The notes under the pieces: generated by a model
What the model was told of the DNA's origin: nothing
Databases searched by the model: none
Seen by the model: the letters and a program-made list of their open reading frames with translations, nothing else
Source of the DNA: Burkholderia anthina
Lineage (GTDB): Bacteria; Pseudomonadota; Gammaproteobacteria; Burkholderiales; Burkholderiaceae
NCBI RefSeq assembly: GCF_001547525.1
Contig: NZ_LNJP01000003.1
Coordinates: 682,001 to 746,000 of the forward strand
Direction: 5' to 3'
DNA length: 64,000 nucleotides
Translations under genes and position numbers: made by a program
In this document: one piece after another, positions 8,595 through 17,671 of the stretch
Position numbering within the stretch: position 1 is the stretch's first letter
Layout of the letters: each line of letters begins with the position of its first letter

Positions 8595-9122
8595 TGTTCG
8601 GACAGTACGCTTAGATTTTTAAGTGGAACGTCGGAAGCAGCCATACTGCCAATTTGATCGCAGGCAGCGTCGCGAAGTAGCCTCATCTGGCCTCTGATCC
8701 GCCAAGCTCGAATGAGGCCGTTTCAGGTTGTACAGCTTGACATACTCGCCGATGGAGCGGCCGGGCATGGCGACAGCCGGATGTTCCGGCCCAGCACGGC
8801 CTCCGCGAGCACGTCCGCGTGCACTGGATGCCCGGGCCCACGGGGCTCGCTCGAGGGCGCCCCGGTCGTACCGAACACGGCGGCCGCGCGTTCCTGTAAC
8901 TGCCGTTTCCATTCCGTGATCTGGCTCGGATGCACATCGAACTGCTGTGCCAATTCGGCAAGTGTCCGCTCGCCTTTGCCCGCTGCCAGCAATCTTCGCG
9001 TTGAACGCCGCCGACCACGTCCGCCGGGTTCTCTTCGTCCTTTTGCCGTTCCTTTGCCAGAATTATCGTTGGCTCAAGGCCCGACCGCTCCACTTATTCC
9101 GCTGTCCGATTTTGCGCGGACA
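8595..9122 (-). mobile_element. Remnant of an IS3-family insertion sequence
   Basis: The right end shows a TGTCCGCGCAAAATCGGACAG-like terminus (read on the minus strand from 9122) and the left end a related TGTTCGGACAG (8595). Between them are fragments of both IS3 ORFs on the minus strand. The OrfA piece is at about 8840-9090, with the HTH stretch GERTLAELAQQFDVHPSQITEWK; the end of the OrfB integrase core is at about 8640-8750 (YVKLYNLKRPHSSLADQRPDEA). Frames are broken and most of OrfB, including its DDE core, is missing. The element abuts the PAAR gene, whose stop codon is only 4 bp away. Confidence 0.8.
8640..9090 (-). pseudogene. Degenerate IS3 transposase (OrfA/OrfB fragments)
   Basis: OrfA-like residues appear in two frames: an N-terminal basic stretch (KERQKDEENPADVVGG, out of frame) and the HTH LAELAQQFDVHPSQITEWKRQLQERAAAVFG in the frame at 8723-8992. 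The OrfB C-terminus (RSIGEYVKLYNLKRPHSSL) follows after a large deletion. No open frame joins them, so no active transposase is made. Confidence 0.75.
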
Positions 9123-9125
9123 CCT

Positions 9126-9407
9126 CTAGTCGCCCACACGAGCAGTCAAACTGCCAATTAACGTGCACCCACACTCGGTATGATGGCCGTGCAACGCAAC
9201 GCGTTGACCATCGATCGTTACCGTCGGATGCGCCTCGATTATCTTGTTAACTCCATGTGGTCGTCCGTCCGGATATTTTTCCGGACAGTCCACCAGATCG
9301 TGCAACCGCGCAATATTTTTGCCATCGATGCGATGTGTTTCCGATCCGGTGATCACTCGCCCACCATGTGAGGTCGCATCACCGACCACGATCATCTGCA
9401 ATGCCAT
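9126..9407 (-). CDS. PAAR-domain protein (type VI secretion spike tip)
   Basis: 93 residues from the ATG at 9407 (MALQMIVVGDATSHGG); in-frame codons upstream would run into the DUF4123 gene. PAAR pattern: GDATSHGGRVITGS near the N-terminus, AHPTVTIDGQRVALHGHHTECGC later, with the His/Cys positions expected for metal binding. PAAR proteins sharpen the VgrG spike and can carry effectors. Last gene of the vgrG island, 10 bp after the DUF4123 gene. Its 3' end touches an IS3 remnant, so a few original C-terminal residues may have been lost. Confidence 0.9.
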   Translation of the reverse strand: MALQMIVVGDATSHGGRVITGSETHRIDGKNIARLHDLVDCPEKYPDGRPHGVNKIIEAHPTVTIDGQRVALHGHHTECGCTLIGSLTARVGD

Positions 9408-9417
9408 AACATGCTCC

Positions 9418-10305
9418 CTATAACGTAACCGACTGCGAAGCGCTCCCTGCGTCATGCGTGCCCATCCGCTCAATCTCGGCCCATACATTTGCCGGGACGC
9501 GAGTGATAGCGACACTAAACGACTCATCAGACTGCTGACGCTGAATCAGTAAATCATGAACGAACCGATTCCGATCGAAATCCTGTCCATACATATAGGT
9601 GTGCTGGCAGAAAGAAAGGCGGTCCCCCGGCTCGCGGATCCCCCACTGCACCGCACGGAGATAGCGAGGAATGAAATCCTCGAAGCGGTCAAGGTAGGTA
9701 CGCTCTCCGTCGACATCGCCGGAATCGATCAGTGCAGCCAGAATCTCGTCGGGCTCCGTGTGCGCCATGAGGGCATTGACGTCCGACGGCTCGAGCTGAA
9801 CCATGACGGAACGGCAGATCCTCGCGCTCGCCATCGATTCGTTCCGAATGTGCTGCCACTCCTTGTGACGCCCCCGGTACATCCATTGCTCGATAGGGCT
9901 CATGAACATGGCGCGAATCTGCTCACCCCACGTGTTCAACACCGCCGTTGTGTTACGCGGATCAAAGAACCGCACCATCGCGGTCATGTTGTCGCCAATA
10001 TCCGCAAACAAGAATGCTTGCAGATGCGTGACCAGTGCATCCATCTCCACCCTGCTAGAGATCAAGGACAGGCATGGACTTTGGCGATCGAGCTGATCGA
10101 GTTCTACAAACCAGTCCGCCTCCGTGTCATCGACCGACACCAAAAATAGTGAAGCCGGTCCGAGTTCCTCTTCAGGCAGACCAGCGAAAACAGAGAGAAA
10201 CGGTACGCCAGCATGCTGCAGCAAAGGCACCACTTTCGGCGGACATACCGCCGCGTCGACCAACCCCATCAGGCGAGCTTGCGAGGATGTAGCTTGTAGT
10301 TCCAT
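9418..10305 (-). CDS. DUF4123 protein, type VI effector chaperone/adaptor
   Basis: 295 residues. The N-terminal half matches DUF4123 in layout: LMGLVDAAVCPPKVVPLLQHAG, then SLFLVSVDDTEADWFVELDQL and CLSLISSRVEMDALVTHLQAFLFADIGDNMTAMVRFFDPRN; the last block is the family's most conserved segment. DUF4123 (Tap/TEC) proteins load a cognate effector on VgrG or PAAR. Here it lies between the Tle1-type effector gene and the PAAR gene, supporting delivery of that lipase. The C-terminal ~100 residues are less conserved and may give effector specificity. Confidence 0.85.
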   Translation of the reverse strand: MELQATSSQARLMGLVDAAVCPPKVVPLLQHAGVPFLSVFAGLPEEELGPASLFLVSVDDTEADWFVELDQLDRQSPCLSLISSRVEMDALVTHLQAFLFADIGDNMTAMVRFFDPRNTTAVLNTWGEQIRAMFMSPIEQWMYRGRHKEWQHIRNESMASARICRSVMVQLEPSDVNALMAHTEPDEILAALIDSGDVDGERTYLDRFEDFIPRYLRAVQWGIREPGDRLSFCQHTYMYGQDFDRNRFVHDLLIQRQQSDESFSVAITRVPANVWAEIERMGTHDAGSASQSVTL

Positions 10306-10341
10306 CTGAAATCCTGTTTTTCGGCTTGCTTTCCAATCGCC

Positions 10342-12522
10342 TCAGGCCCACCCAGCTTGGGTCCTGCCATTACCCAAGTCGAGCTGCGAAGCGTTTGACG
10401 CAAGGCCGAGATATGCCTTGCGCTTATCTCCGCCAACAAACACGACTCGCGGGAAACCATACCCACCTGGCGCGTACTCGTGAAAATACGGCACCCGGAA
10501 CCAGCAGCGGCTATCGTGTACGTAGTCATCAAATAGAGCGATGGCCCCTGCAGGCAACTTGTTCACGGCGTCGGGAGACGTATGCTGGCGTAGGAACGAC
10601 TCCACGCCAGGTAATGGCGCAGCCATAACGTCGTCCTCTACGCGGTAATTCTGCACAAGCGTCGACCAGACCGTGTTGAGCAGTATTCCGCTATACGCCA
10701 GCGTAACGCACGGGGAATCACTCCCGGGCTGATCATGTTCGACGACAAATGTCGGTGGCACCTTGATCACGTCGCCACCGCGAGTCACTATTGGACGATG
10801 ATCCGTGCGCTTCACTTTCCACCGTTCGCACTGGTCCGGATACAGGTACCCAAGAAGCAGCCGCATTTCCTCCGCGCCCTGCCGAAGGTCGGTCTGATCG
10901 TTGGTCACAACGTCGAGTGGCCCCTCCCCAGGACGGGCAGGTTTCGGGTTAGCGACACCAGGATGAGCAATTGCACCGCATAGCTGCTCGTTGCGCCGGT
11001 CCATGGCTTCGTTCAGCGCCGTCACCTGCCCCTTCTGCGTGCTCATGTATGACGCATATCCCGCTCCCATTGACAAGGCGTTCGCCCGGAGCAACTGAGA
11101 TTGCGACCTCAGCTTACTCATAGTCGGATCATTTTCCGACGCCTTTGAAACCCCCTGCTGCACCTTATGCGGCGTCATCTTGTCTTCGTGCGCGCGCTTG
11201 AAGAACGACTGTCCCGTAACATAGCGCTGCGGATTACCAATGTCTGCGCGCAGCGTCCGCCACGCCAACATCTGACCCAATCCGACCTTCAGCGCATCTT
11301 CCACACTGTTGACATTCTCGACGGTCTTGCGCCACGCGTTAAATGCATCGATCACCGACTGGTCGAGAGCAAAGTCGGCAACCAGATCGGCGCGTTTAGT
11401 TATCGTATCGCTATCCATCAGTGGCACACCATACGAGGCGGCCTTCAGATACATATCGTGCAGCGGAATCTGGCTAAGTTTGTAGCTGTCGTCCCCAGCT
11501 TTCGCTGCAACCCCTCCTTTACCCTGTTCGCAGGGCGCATAGCCACCGCCCACGTCCGAATGGACGCCCGGATAGGCCACCTCGTCACGAATACCGCTGC
11601 CGTAGCTGTCCCCGTTGCGGATTGAATCAAGCGGAAAACTCATACGCTGCTCGTGCACCGAAAACGCGTGGTAACAGAATCGGACATCCTTAGGAATATC
11701 AAGCCGACCGTCGTTAGCGAACGCGAAGTGCCCATCAAATGTGCCAAAGTCCACGGTCGCACGAGTCGAGTCGGGGGGACCAACGGAGGCGACTGTATCG
11801 AAAAGACCAACGAAGTTGACCTTGTAATTCAGCGCATATTTTCCAGTCTGGTATCCAATCCGCCCGTCCCGAGCCCATTCATTAATCAGCTTGTTGACGA
11901 ATACGCGTGCGCATGCCGCCCCCCGCGAAAAACCAATTACGTTGATCCAGATCTGCTTAACCGTCTGCGGATATCGCCCCTCGTCGATCGCCTGCTTGTG
12001 AGCGAGACCCAATCGATCGGTGTAGCCAACCAGCGGGAGTTTGTGACCATCGGCCACTTCCGTGCAAACTCTTTGGACGTCGCTATCCGGAATCAGATTT
12101 CGGGTCTTGTCGGTAGCAATAGCCCGATATATAGCATTCAGTACTCTCGTGTAGCCCCACACGCAGCGACTGCCAAAACCGGATGCCATTGACTTGCCGG
12201 AAGTCGAGTACGTCTGCTCACCAATACTCTTGAATGGTGTACCCACACCTGCTATATAGAAGCGAAATATCCCCTCTTCTGAGCGATCCAGTGCCGCGTT
12301 GTACAGACGCGCAACGTTGGAATGTGTGCGAACGAGTGAATCCCGGAAAGGATTTGTCTGTTCGTCGTTATTGTTCGTACCATCAAAGAACAGTGTGATA
12401 TGAAGTGTCTGAGGGCAAGACATTAGAGCATCGCACACCAGCGCGCGCCCCTTTCTCAACGCCGTGATACTGCCCGCTATACGCCCACCCTGAGGCATCG
12501 GATCCGCCCATTTGAGGCTCAT
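10342..12522 (-). CDS. Tle1-family type VI lipase effector (DUF2235 alpha/beta hydrolase)
   Basis: 726 residues from the ATG at 12522, chosen because it overlaps the upstream stop as ATGA (12519-12522). DUF2235 landmarks: ITLFFDGTNNNDEQ near residue 45, the nucleophile elbow GFSRGAACARVFVNKLI, and HSDVGGGYAPCEQGKGG, which carries the expected Asp; further acid/base residues lie in the C-terminal half. Tle1 members are phospholipases injected into rival cells to hydrolyse membrane phospholipids. The upstream DUF3304 lipoprotein is the likely immunity protein and the downstream DUF4123 the loader. No signal peptide, as expected for a T6SS cargo. Confidence 0.85.
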   Translation of the reverse strand: MSLKWADPMPQGGRIAGSITALRKGRALVCDALMSCPQTLHITLFFDGTNNNDEQTNPFRDSLVRTHSNVARLYNAALDRSEEGIFRFYIAGVGTPFKSIGEQTYSTSGKSMASGFGSRCVWGYTRVLNAIYRAIATDKTRNLIPDSDVQRVCTEVADGHKLPLVGYTDRLGLAHKQAIDEGRYPQTVKQIWINVIGFSRGAACARVFVNKLINEWARDGRIGYQTGKYALNYKVNFVGLFDTVASVGPPDSTRATVDFGTFDGHFAFANDGRLDIPKDVRFCYHAFSVHEQRMSFPLDSIRNGDSYGSGIRDEVAYPGVHSDVGGGYAPCEQGKGGVAAKAGDDSYKLSQIPLHDMYLKAASYGVPLMDSDTITKRADLVADFALDQSVIDAFNAWRKTVENVNSVEDALKVGLGQMLAWRTLRADIGNPQRYVTGQSFFKRAHEDKMTPHKVQQGVSKASENDPTMSKLRSQSQLLRANALSMGAGYASYMSTQKGQVTALNEAMDRRNEQLCGAIAHPGVANPKPARPGEGPLDVVTNDQTDLRQGAEEMRLLLGYLYPDQCERWKVKRTDHRPIVTRGGDVIKVPPTFVVEHDQPGSDSPCVTLAYSGILLNTVWSTLVQNYRVEDDVMAAPLPGVESFLRQHTSPDAVNKLPAGAIALFDDYVHDSRCWFRVPYFHEYAPGGYGFPRVVFVGGDKRKAYLGLASNASQLDLGNGRTQAGWA

Positions 12523-13145
12523 TGCGCACTCCCTCCATCCCGGTACAACCGATTCCACTCTTCATCCAAAATCCCATGCGCGATGTACGGATCGGTGTCT
12601 GGAGGGCGTATGCCCGGGTCGTTCAAATCACCCTTCTGTCCGTCAGCAACCATGATACGAACCCGATCACCCGGCAAGAAGACCGCCCAAATTCCGCCCA
12701 TAATCTTCCCATATTTTGGGATCCGAACGTTTTCCGCCTTATACCAGTACCCCGGCGTCTTTCCGTCCTGCTTCTTGTCAACCAACCAGCGCACCGTTAG
12801 CTTCAGGTCTGGCTGCCATACAGAGGGGATGTCGCTGCAGCACATATCACCGCCACCACCGTACGGCCTATTGTCTGCTTCAGCAGGCAATACGTTCGGG
12901 CCACCACCGCTTACCCCCGATCCCTTCGGCCCTTCGAATCCCCACTTATGGATGTACCAAGGGGAGTAGTTCAGAGTCGAGGCGCCAATACCCAGCGTAT
13001 CGTAGTGCTTCGGCAGGCTCGACAGCTCAAGCGGCTGTGCCATAGCGCCGGGGTGCTTATCGCATGCCCCGAGGCCAAAAACGGCAGCAAAGGCGACGGC
13101 CTGGATCGCACGTCGCCCGAAATGGGAAAGTCGGTCTGTCATCAT
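12519..13145 (-). CDS. DUF3304 lipoprotein, probable immunity protein to the Tle1 effector
   Basis: 208 residues. Signal peptide with lipobox (VAFAAVFGLGACDKHPG) predicts a lipid-anchored periplasmic protein, the compartment where Tle effectors are neutralised. The body matches DUF3304 in pattern (GASTLNYSPWYIHKWGFEGPKGSGVSGGG, DMCCSDIPSVWQPDLKLTVRW). It precedes the lipase gene and overlaps it by 4 bp, so protection would be translated before the toxin. The immunity role is inferred from family and position. Confidence 0.82.
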   Translation of the reverse strand: MMTDRLSHFGRRAIQAVAFAAVFGLGACDKHPGAMAQPLELSSLPKHYDTLGIGASTLNYSPWYIHKWGFEGPKGSGVSGGGPNVLPAEADNRPYGGGGDMCCSDIPSVWQPDLKLTVRWLVDKKQDGKTPGYWYKAENVRIPKYGKIMGGIWAVFLPGDRVRIMVADGQKGDLNDPGIRPPDTDPYIAHGILDEEWNRLYRDGGSAQ

Positions 13146-13160
13146 GGATAAGTCTACGAA

Positions 13161-15689
13161 TTAACGGGGCACCAAGGCCGATCCGCCCCGGGCTGCCTTA
13201 AGCATGCATTCCACACAGATCTTCTTCGGAGATAAGTCGACCATCTGATCCTTCGGGCCTGGCAAATCATGAGAAGCTGCGTACGCGGTAAATTTGCCTG
13301 TTGTACCGCTCACCACGCCGCTCGCATCCATATTCAGGAAGCTGCCATTTACCTCGACCCGGAATTTGTGGGCACGCAGCAGAATCTCCTCGCTTTCCAG
13401 CAGAATCTGTTTCTGTGCTCGCGCCACGATTGACTTCGTCAGCGCGTTCAATACGACGTCGCCCGCAGCGGAAACAAGATGCATAGGGCCAGTCTGCGCA
13501 AACAAACGAAGCGTGTCTCGCACCGTCGCGAAAAGGCTGCGGCCACTCGCAATACCAATATGACCTTCTGTTGTGATCGCGGCCTGCTGAGACGCCACAT
13601 GCACGGTCGCCGGCGTGGTGATTTCGATACCCGCCTTGCCGTCAATCACCAGATGCGGTTCCGACAACTCCGGAAACTCGTTGTTGCTGCCGGCACTCGT
13701 GCCACGAATCTGCTCGTTCTGTGCCGCAATGGTATTGACGATGTCGGCCTGATGGCCATCCGCATCCTGCGCTTCGCTCTGCTGCGCGATCTTCGTCAGC
13801 GCATCATGTAGTTGCTGCGCCTTTCCGAGACGTTCAACGGTCTCGCTCATATCTTTCGCGGCGGCCGTTGCGCCCGCCCGCGTCTCGGTCGTCACTAGCA
13901 TGCCACGGTTCGCGCGCAACACACCCCAGGAATCCGTTGCCAACTCCCAGCCACTGCCGCGAGCTCCGTTGCGCCCCGCATTGCCGTCAATGCGTGTGTT
14001 GTAGCCAACTACAAGGCGTGACTGCTCGTAGTCGCTTGACACTTGAACCTGCAATTTTCCTGGCGTGTCGTCGGCTACAACTTGATTCGCCTGCGCTCCC
14101 TCGAGATCTCTGGAACGCAGCCCCGATAACGCCTGGTTATCTGGCAGTTTCCACTGCACGAAGTTATTTCCGTTCGACACCCGGCCTGTAATGAGGGGGC
14201 GGTCCGGTGCCCCGTCCAAAAACGACACTACGACTTCGTCGCCGATTCGAGGAACATGGATCATCCCAAACCCCTCGCCTGCCCAAGGATGACTCACGCG
14301 GACCCAACAGGAACTGCGCTCATCACGCCGACCGATCCGATCCCAATGGAACTGAACTTTTACTCGGCCCAACTCATCCGTATAAATGCGACGACCTTGC
14401 GGACCGACAACTGTCGCCGTCTGCATCTGCATGACGGGTTTATGGTGTTCGTACGGGCTACGAAAGGGCACCGATTTACGTTGTGCCTCGATTTCAACCA
14501 AAAAGAAACCTTCAGACCCATCGAAATGAGTAATCCCAGAGGTCGGTTGCCCGTCGAAGGTGGCTTTCGCTTTAGCCAAGCGCCCGTTCAAGCTGTGAGG
14601 AAGGGCCCCGTGATGATTCGATCCCGGCAGGTTGTTCTCGATCAGCCATATCACTTCGACCACTGCGAATTGGCTGCGCTCGCTCGACTCCCGATCATGT
14701 TCCGGATGGCCAACGAGTTCGAACCACCGCCCAGCGTCGACACCGCGCAGCCCCCCCATGCCGTAAAAGCGTTTTTCGCGTGACTCCCACTCCTCCATGC
14801 GTACCTTGGTGAGATGATCGCCGCGCTCTTGGTCAAGATACGTATAGGGGCCCGTATACTCATACACCTCCAACTGCTCCGGCAATTGATGTGACACGGT
14901 CGGGATATTGGTACCCTTCGGATTCGCAAGCGGCGATGGATACTTATAGTCGAATGTGCGAGTGGTCAGGGCCGCGCTATGGAGGGTTCGCAAGCCAGAC
15001 CAGTGAACCAGCGCGTCAACTTCGCTGTTAGTACCGTATCGAGAGAACTGAACCGATCGCGCGGCGAGGGGCTCACACGTGTCTAGGTGATCCGTGATAG
15101 TCAGGGTATGGGAGTTACCATCATCGGCCTGCTTCCAGATGCTGAACAGTCCTTCCTCTTCCATCAACCGATGGACGAAATTCCAATCATCTTCGTATTG
15201 AGTACAGTACGACCTCGACGGAAGCGGCCTGGACAACGCAAATTCAAATCGGCCTTTCGCCTGCGGATGTGCGTTGAATACATCCCGGAGGATCTCATCA
15301 ACAGGCTTGTCCTGCCAGATACGCTGATCGCGGCGAAATTTCAGAAAATGCATCCATGACGCAAAGCTGATCTGGTAACTGGTCAGTCCGCCCTCTGATC
15401 CCAGTCTTCGGGCGGCATAGACGTAACCGTTTCGCGGCTGATAGGACCGATCTGTCTGCTGAATCCAGAGGGTAACGGATTGACCGATCAGGTCTTTCAG
15501 CTTGAGATCGCTTCGTGTCGACAGGACGTCGACCGCAAAGTCGAAATGCCGGCCGATCCGAGACCAGCCCACAGTGCGCTGGGGTAGCAATACATTTTCC
15601 CCAAAGGGAGTGTCGAGTTTCAGCAGCCGATCTTGCTGAAGCAATCCGCCCTGCATCGCCCTCACGATGTCTTGCGCATCCATTTCCAT
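13161..15689 (-). CDS. vgrG: VgrG spike protein of the type VI secretion system, with C-terminal DUF2345
   Basis: 842 residues. Order: gp27-like hub (about 1-400, with TLWIQQTDRSYQPRNGYV and FVHRLMEEEGLFSIW), gp5-like OB region with GRVKVQFHWDRIGRRDERSSCWVRV and PRIGDEVVVSFLDGAPDRPLITGRV, then a DUF2345 beta-helix extension (about 570-800) ending in VNGSFLNMDASGVVSGTTGKF. The protein forms the membrane-puncturing spike on Hcp and carries effectors. First gene of the minus-strand island; no structural T6SS genes are nearby, so it is an orphan vgrG using a machine encoded elsewhere. ATG at 15689 or 15683 are both possible starts. Confidence 0.95.
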   Translation of the reverse strand: MEMDAQDIVRAMQGGLLQQDRLLKLDTPFGENVLLPQRTVGWSRIGRHFDFAVDVLSTRSDLKLKDLIGQSVTLWIQQTDRSYQPRNGYVYAARRLGSEGGLTSYQISFASWMHFLKFRRDQRIWQDKPVDEILRDVFNAHPQAKGRFEFALSRPLPSRSYCTQYEDDWNFVHRLMEEEGLFSIWKQADDGNSHTLTITDHLDTCEPLAARSVQFSRYGTNSEVDALVHWSGLRTLHSAALTTRTFDYKYPSPLANPKGTNIPTVSHQLPEQLEVYEYTGPYTYLDQERGDHLTKVRMEEWESREKRFYGMGGLRGVDAGRWFELVGHPEHDRESSERSQFAVVEVIWLIENNLPGSNHHGALPHSLNGRLAKAKATFDGQPTSGITHFDGSEGFFLVEIEAQRKSVPFRSPYEHHKPVMQMQTATVVGPQGRRIYTDELGRVKVQFHWDRIGRRDERSSCWVRVSHPWAGEGFGMIHVPRIGDEVVVSFLDGAPDRPLITGRVSNGNNFVQWKLPDNQALSGLRSRDLEGAQANQVVADDTPGKLQVQVSSDYEQSRLVVGYNTRIDGNAGRNGARGSGWELATDSWGVLRANRGMLVTTETRAGATAAAKDMSETVERLGKAQQLHDALTKIAQQSEAQDADGHQADIVNTIAAQNEQIRGTSAGSNNEFPELSEPHLVIDGKAGIEITTPATVHVASQQAAITTEGHIGIASGRSLFATVRDTLRLFAQTGPMHLVSAAGDVVLNALTKSIVARAQKQILLESEEILLRAHKFRVEVNGSFLNMDASGVVSGTTGKFTAYAASHDLPGPKDQMVDLSPKKICVECMLKAARGGSALVPR

Positions 15690-15941
15690 CCTTTTATTAC
15701 TTTTTGCTTACTTTATTGTCAGTAGTATGACACAAGCTCTCTGGCGCGATTCTACAGTCAAATGCATCGCCAGCACGGTGAACTCCAGCGCATGGATTTG
15801 AGCTGCGTACATGCGTGAGTGCCTTACATCGTGAGGGCACTCGCCGACGGAGCTCGAGGTGGGTCAGTGCAGTGTGTCCGACTGATTAGCAATGGCGGGA
15901 ACGGCCGCATTTTGGATTTCTCGTGTGTTTGCCGCTGCGAG

Positions 15942-16403
15942 TCATTCGGTGGCCGGCCAGCGGTAGCCGATCACTTCGTTCAGCGGGTACGCGAGTTCGC
16001 GGACTTCTTCCAGTTGATTGCCGCCGAACAGGTGGACGTGTTCGGCGTCGTGACGCAGGTAGAAACCGACGTGCCCTTTCCAGCTCGTCGGGTCGTCACG
16101 CGTCAGGATCGCGATGCAGCCGTACACCGGACGCTCCAGCGGTTTTCCCCATTCCAGCCACGAGCGTGCGAGCGCGGAGCCGGTGCCGCGGAATCCGGCG
16201 TGCGCCATGCACCAGTTCACGAACGACGAGCACCAGGAAATCTTGTCGTCGTAGCCGACCAGGTTCGTCTGGTTGTTGTACTCGACGATGCGTGGGTTGA
16301 TGCTGCCCGGCGGGTGGCGGCGGATGCCGAGTTCGGCCAGCGCGACGGGCATCCAGGGTGGGTGGGCGGCGTCCGGTCTGGTCTCAACGATTGATCGAGT
16401 CAC
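15942..16403 (-). CDS. TIGR02594-type (NlpC/P60- or CHAP-like) putative cell-wall hydrolase
   Basis: 153 residues. The ISWCSSFVNWCMAHAGFRGTGSALARSWLEWG block holds the candidate catalytic Cys, and KGHVGFYLRHDAEHVHLFGGNQ the candidate His, the order found in small papain-like amidases and endopeptidases. No signal peptide is visible, so it would need another secretion route. It lies 252 bp upstream of vgrG on the same strand, so it could be a wall-degrading T6SS cargo or a phage-derived lysin. The family fold is likely; substrate and delivery are inference. Confidence 0.72.
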   Translation of the reverse strand: MTRSIVETRPDAAHPPWMPVALAELGIRRHPPGSINPRIVEYNNQTNLVGYDDKISWCSSFVNWCMAHAGFRGTGSALARSWLEWGKPLERPVYGCIAILTRDDPTSWKGHVGFYLRHDAEHVHLFGGNQLEEVRELAYPLNEVIGYRWPATE

Positions 16404-16588
16404 GTCTACCTAGATTCGCGGGAATTGACCGGCAATCGTCGCATGAATCGCACATGGCGACGAGCCCCCTCGGCTGCGCACCGATCGTGGCGTCTTTCGC
16501 CGTCGCACGGAGCGCGGCTCCGGATGCACCTGTGAGATCAACTACCATACGATAAATCCAATCGGCCTCGACAGACCACCCACGCGCC

Positions 16589-17563
16589 ATGACCACACCT
16601 GCCGACGACCCTGCCTCGCCCGAACTCGACAACACGCCGACTCGACCGGATCGGGGTGCGCAATCGACGCCGCGCATCATTGTGCTGCCGGCGCATCTGC
16701 GCAGCATCCCTTCCTGCGAAGGCGTTCCCGATCTGTTCAGCACCTACCTGATCAATATCGGGCTGGCGCTGCTGTTCGGCACGATGTTCACGGGGTTGCT
16801 CGTCAGTCCGTTTTACGACGGCTCGCTTTTCGACAAAGGCTTCATCGTGTTCGTCCTGTGGCTCGCGATGCTGGGTGTGAGCGCGTGGGCCGTGAGGATC
16901 GCCATTCGCGCCGCGAGACATGCCGGCGCCTGGTTCGAAGTGGACTCGACCGGTTTTCGCTATGGCCTCGGCACACGTCCGGAACTGGCCGCCATCCCGA
17001 AAGAACAGTGCGTCGAATGGCGCGAAGCCGTCGCGAACCCCGACCGGCTCTATGACGTCGAATACAACACGGCGTCCGGCGTCACCCGGCGCTCCGCGAA
17101 CTTCCGGTTCTGGCGACGCGCCACGCGCGAGCCCGTCGCGGCCTATACGCTGCGCATGAATCTCATCCCGACCGACGCCGACGATGCCATTCGCTGCGCG
17201 GGCTTCAAGAATCGTCATGACCTGCTCGTCGCCATTCTGTGCGGCCTCGCGCATCAGGGGCTGCGCTTCAATCGCAATACCTTCATTGCCGCCGGCATTC
17301 ATCCGGAGACCTGGCAGAAACTCAGGACGCCGTGGCGCAAGGCCGCCGTCTTTTTCTCCATGCTCGCCGCGCTCGGCCTGCTGGCCTTCTTCATCTGGGG
17401 GCGTCTCTCCCTGATCTTCTCCTTCGCGATCTGGATCGTTACGTTTTTATATTATTGCGGCGAGGGAAAGTACGACTTCTCTCCGGATATCAAGAACTAT
17501 CCGCGAGAGCCGATCGTGTTTCGCGTCGACGATCGCGAGAAGGCCGACGAAAGCGGTCGTTGA
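16589..17563 (+). CDS. Hypothetical four-helix membrane protein
   Basis: 324 residues. Two membrane segments near residues 50-72 (LINIGLALLFGTMFTGLLV) and 83-103 (FIVFVLWLAMLGVSAWAV), a soluble ~140-residue region, then a second hydrophobic pair (about 247-290, AVFFSMLAALGLLAFFIWG and LIFSFAIWIVTFLYYCG). No catalytic motif is recognised. Divergent from the TIGR02594 gene with ~185 bp between starts. An immunity function for the neighbouring wall hydrolase is conceivable but unsupported by family evidence. Confidence 0.75.
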   Translation: MTTPADDPASPELDNTPTRPDRGAQSTPRIIVLPAHLRSIPSCEGVPDLFSTYLINIGLALLFGTMFTGLLVSPFYDGSLFDKGFIVFVLWLAMLGVSAWAVRIAIRAARHAGAWFEVDSTGFRYGLGTRPELAAIPKEQCVEWREAVANPDRLYDVEYNTASGVTRRSANFRFWRRATREPVAAYTLRMNLIPTDADDAIRCAGFKNRHDLLVAILCGLAHQGLRFNRNTFIAAGIHPETWQKLRTPWRKAAVFFSMLAALGLLAFFIWGRLSLIFSFAIWIVTFLYYCGEGKYDFSPDIKNYPREPIVFRVDDREKADESGR

Positions 17564-17671
17564 CGCAGCCGGCGCCCACCCGGGGGGCGGGCTTTCACCC
17601 ATGCGCGGGTTTGCGCTTCCGTCGCGATCCCCGCTTATGATGTCGCGAGCCATACGACCCTCACGCCCGCC

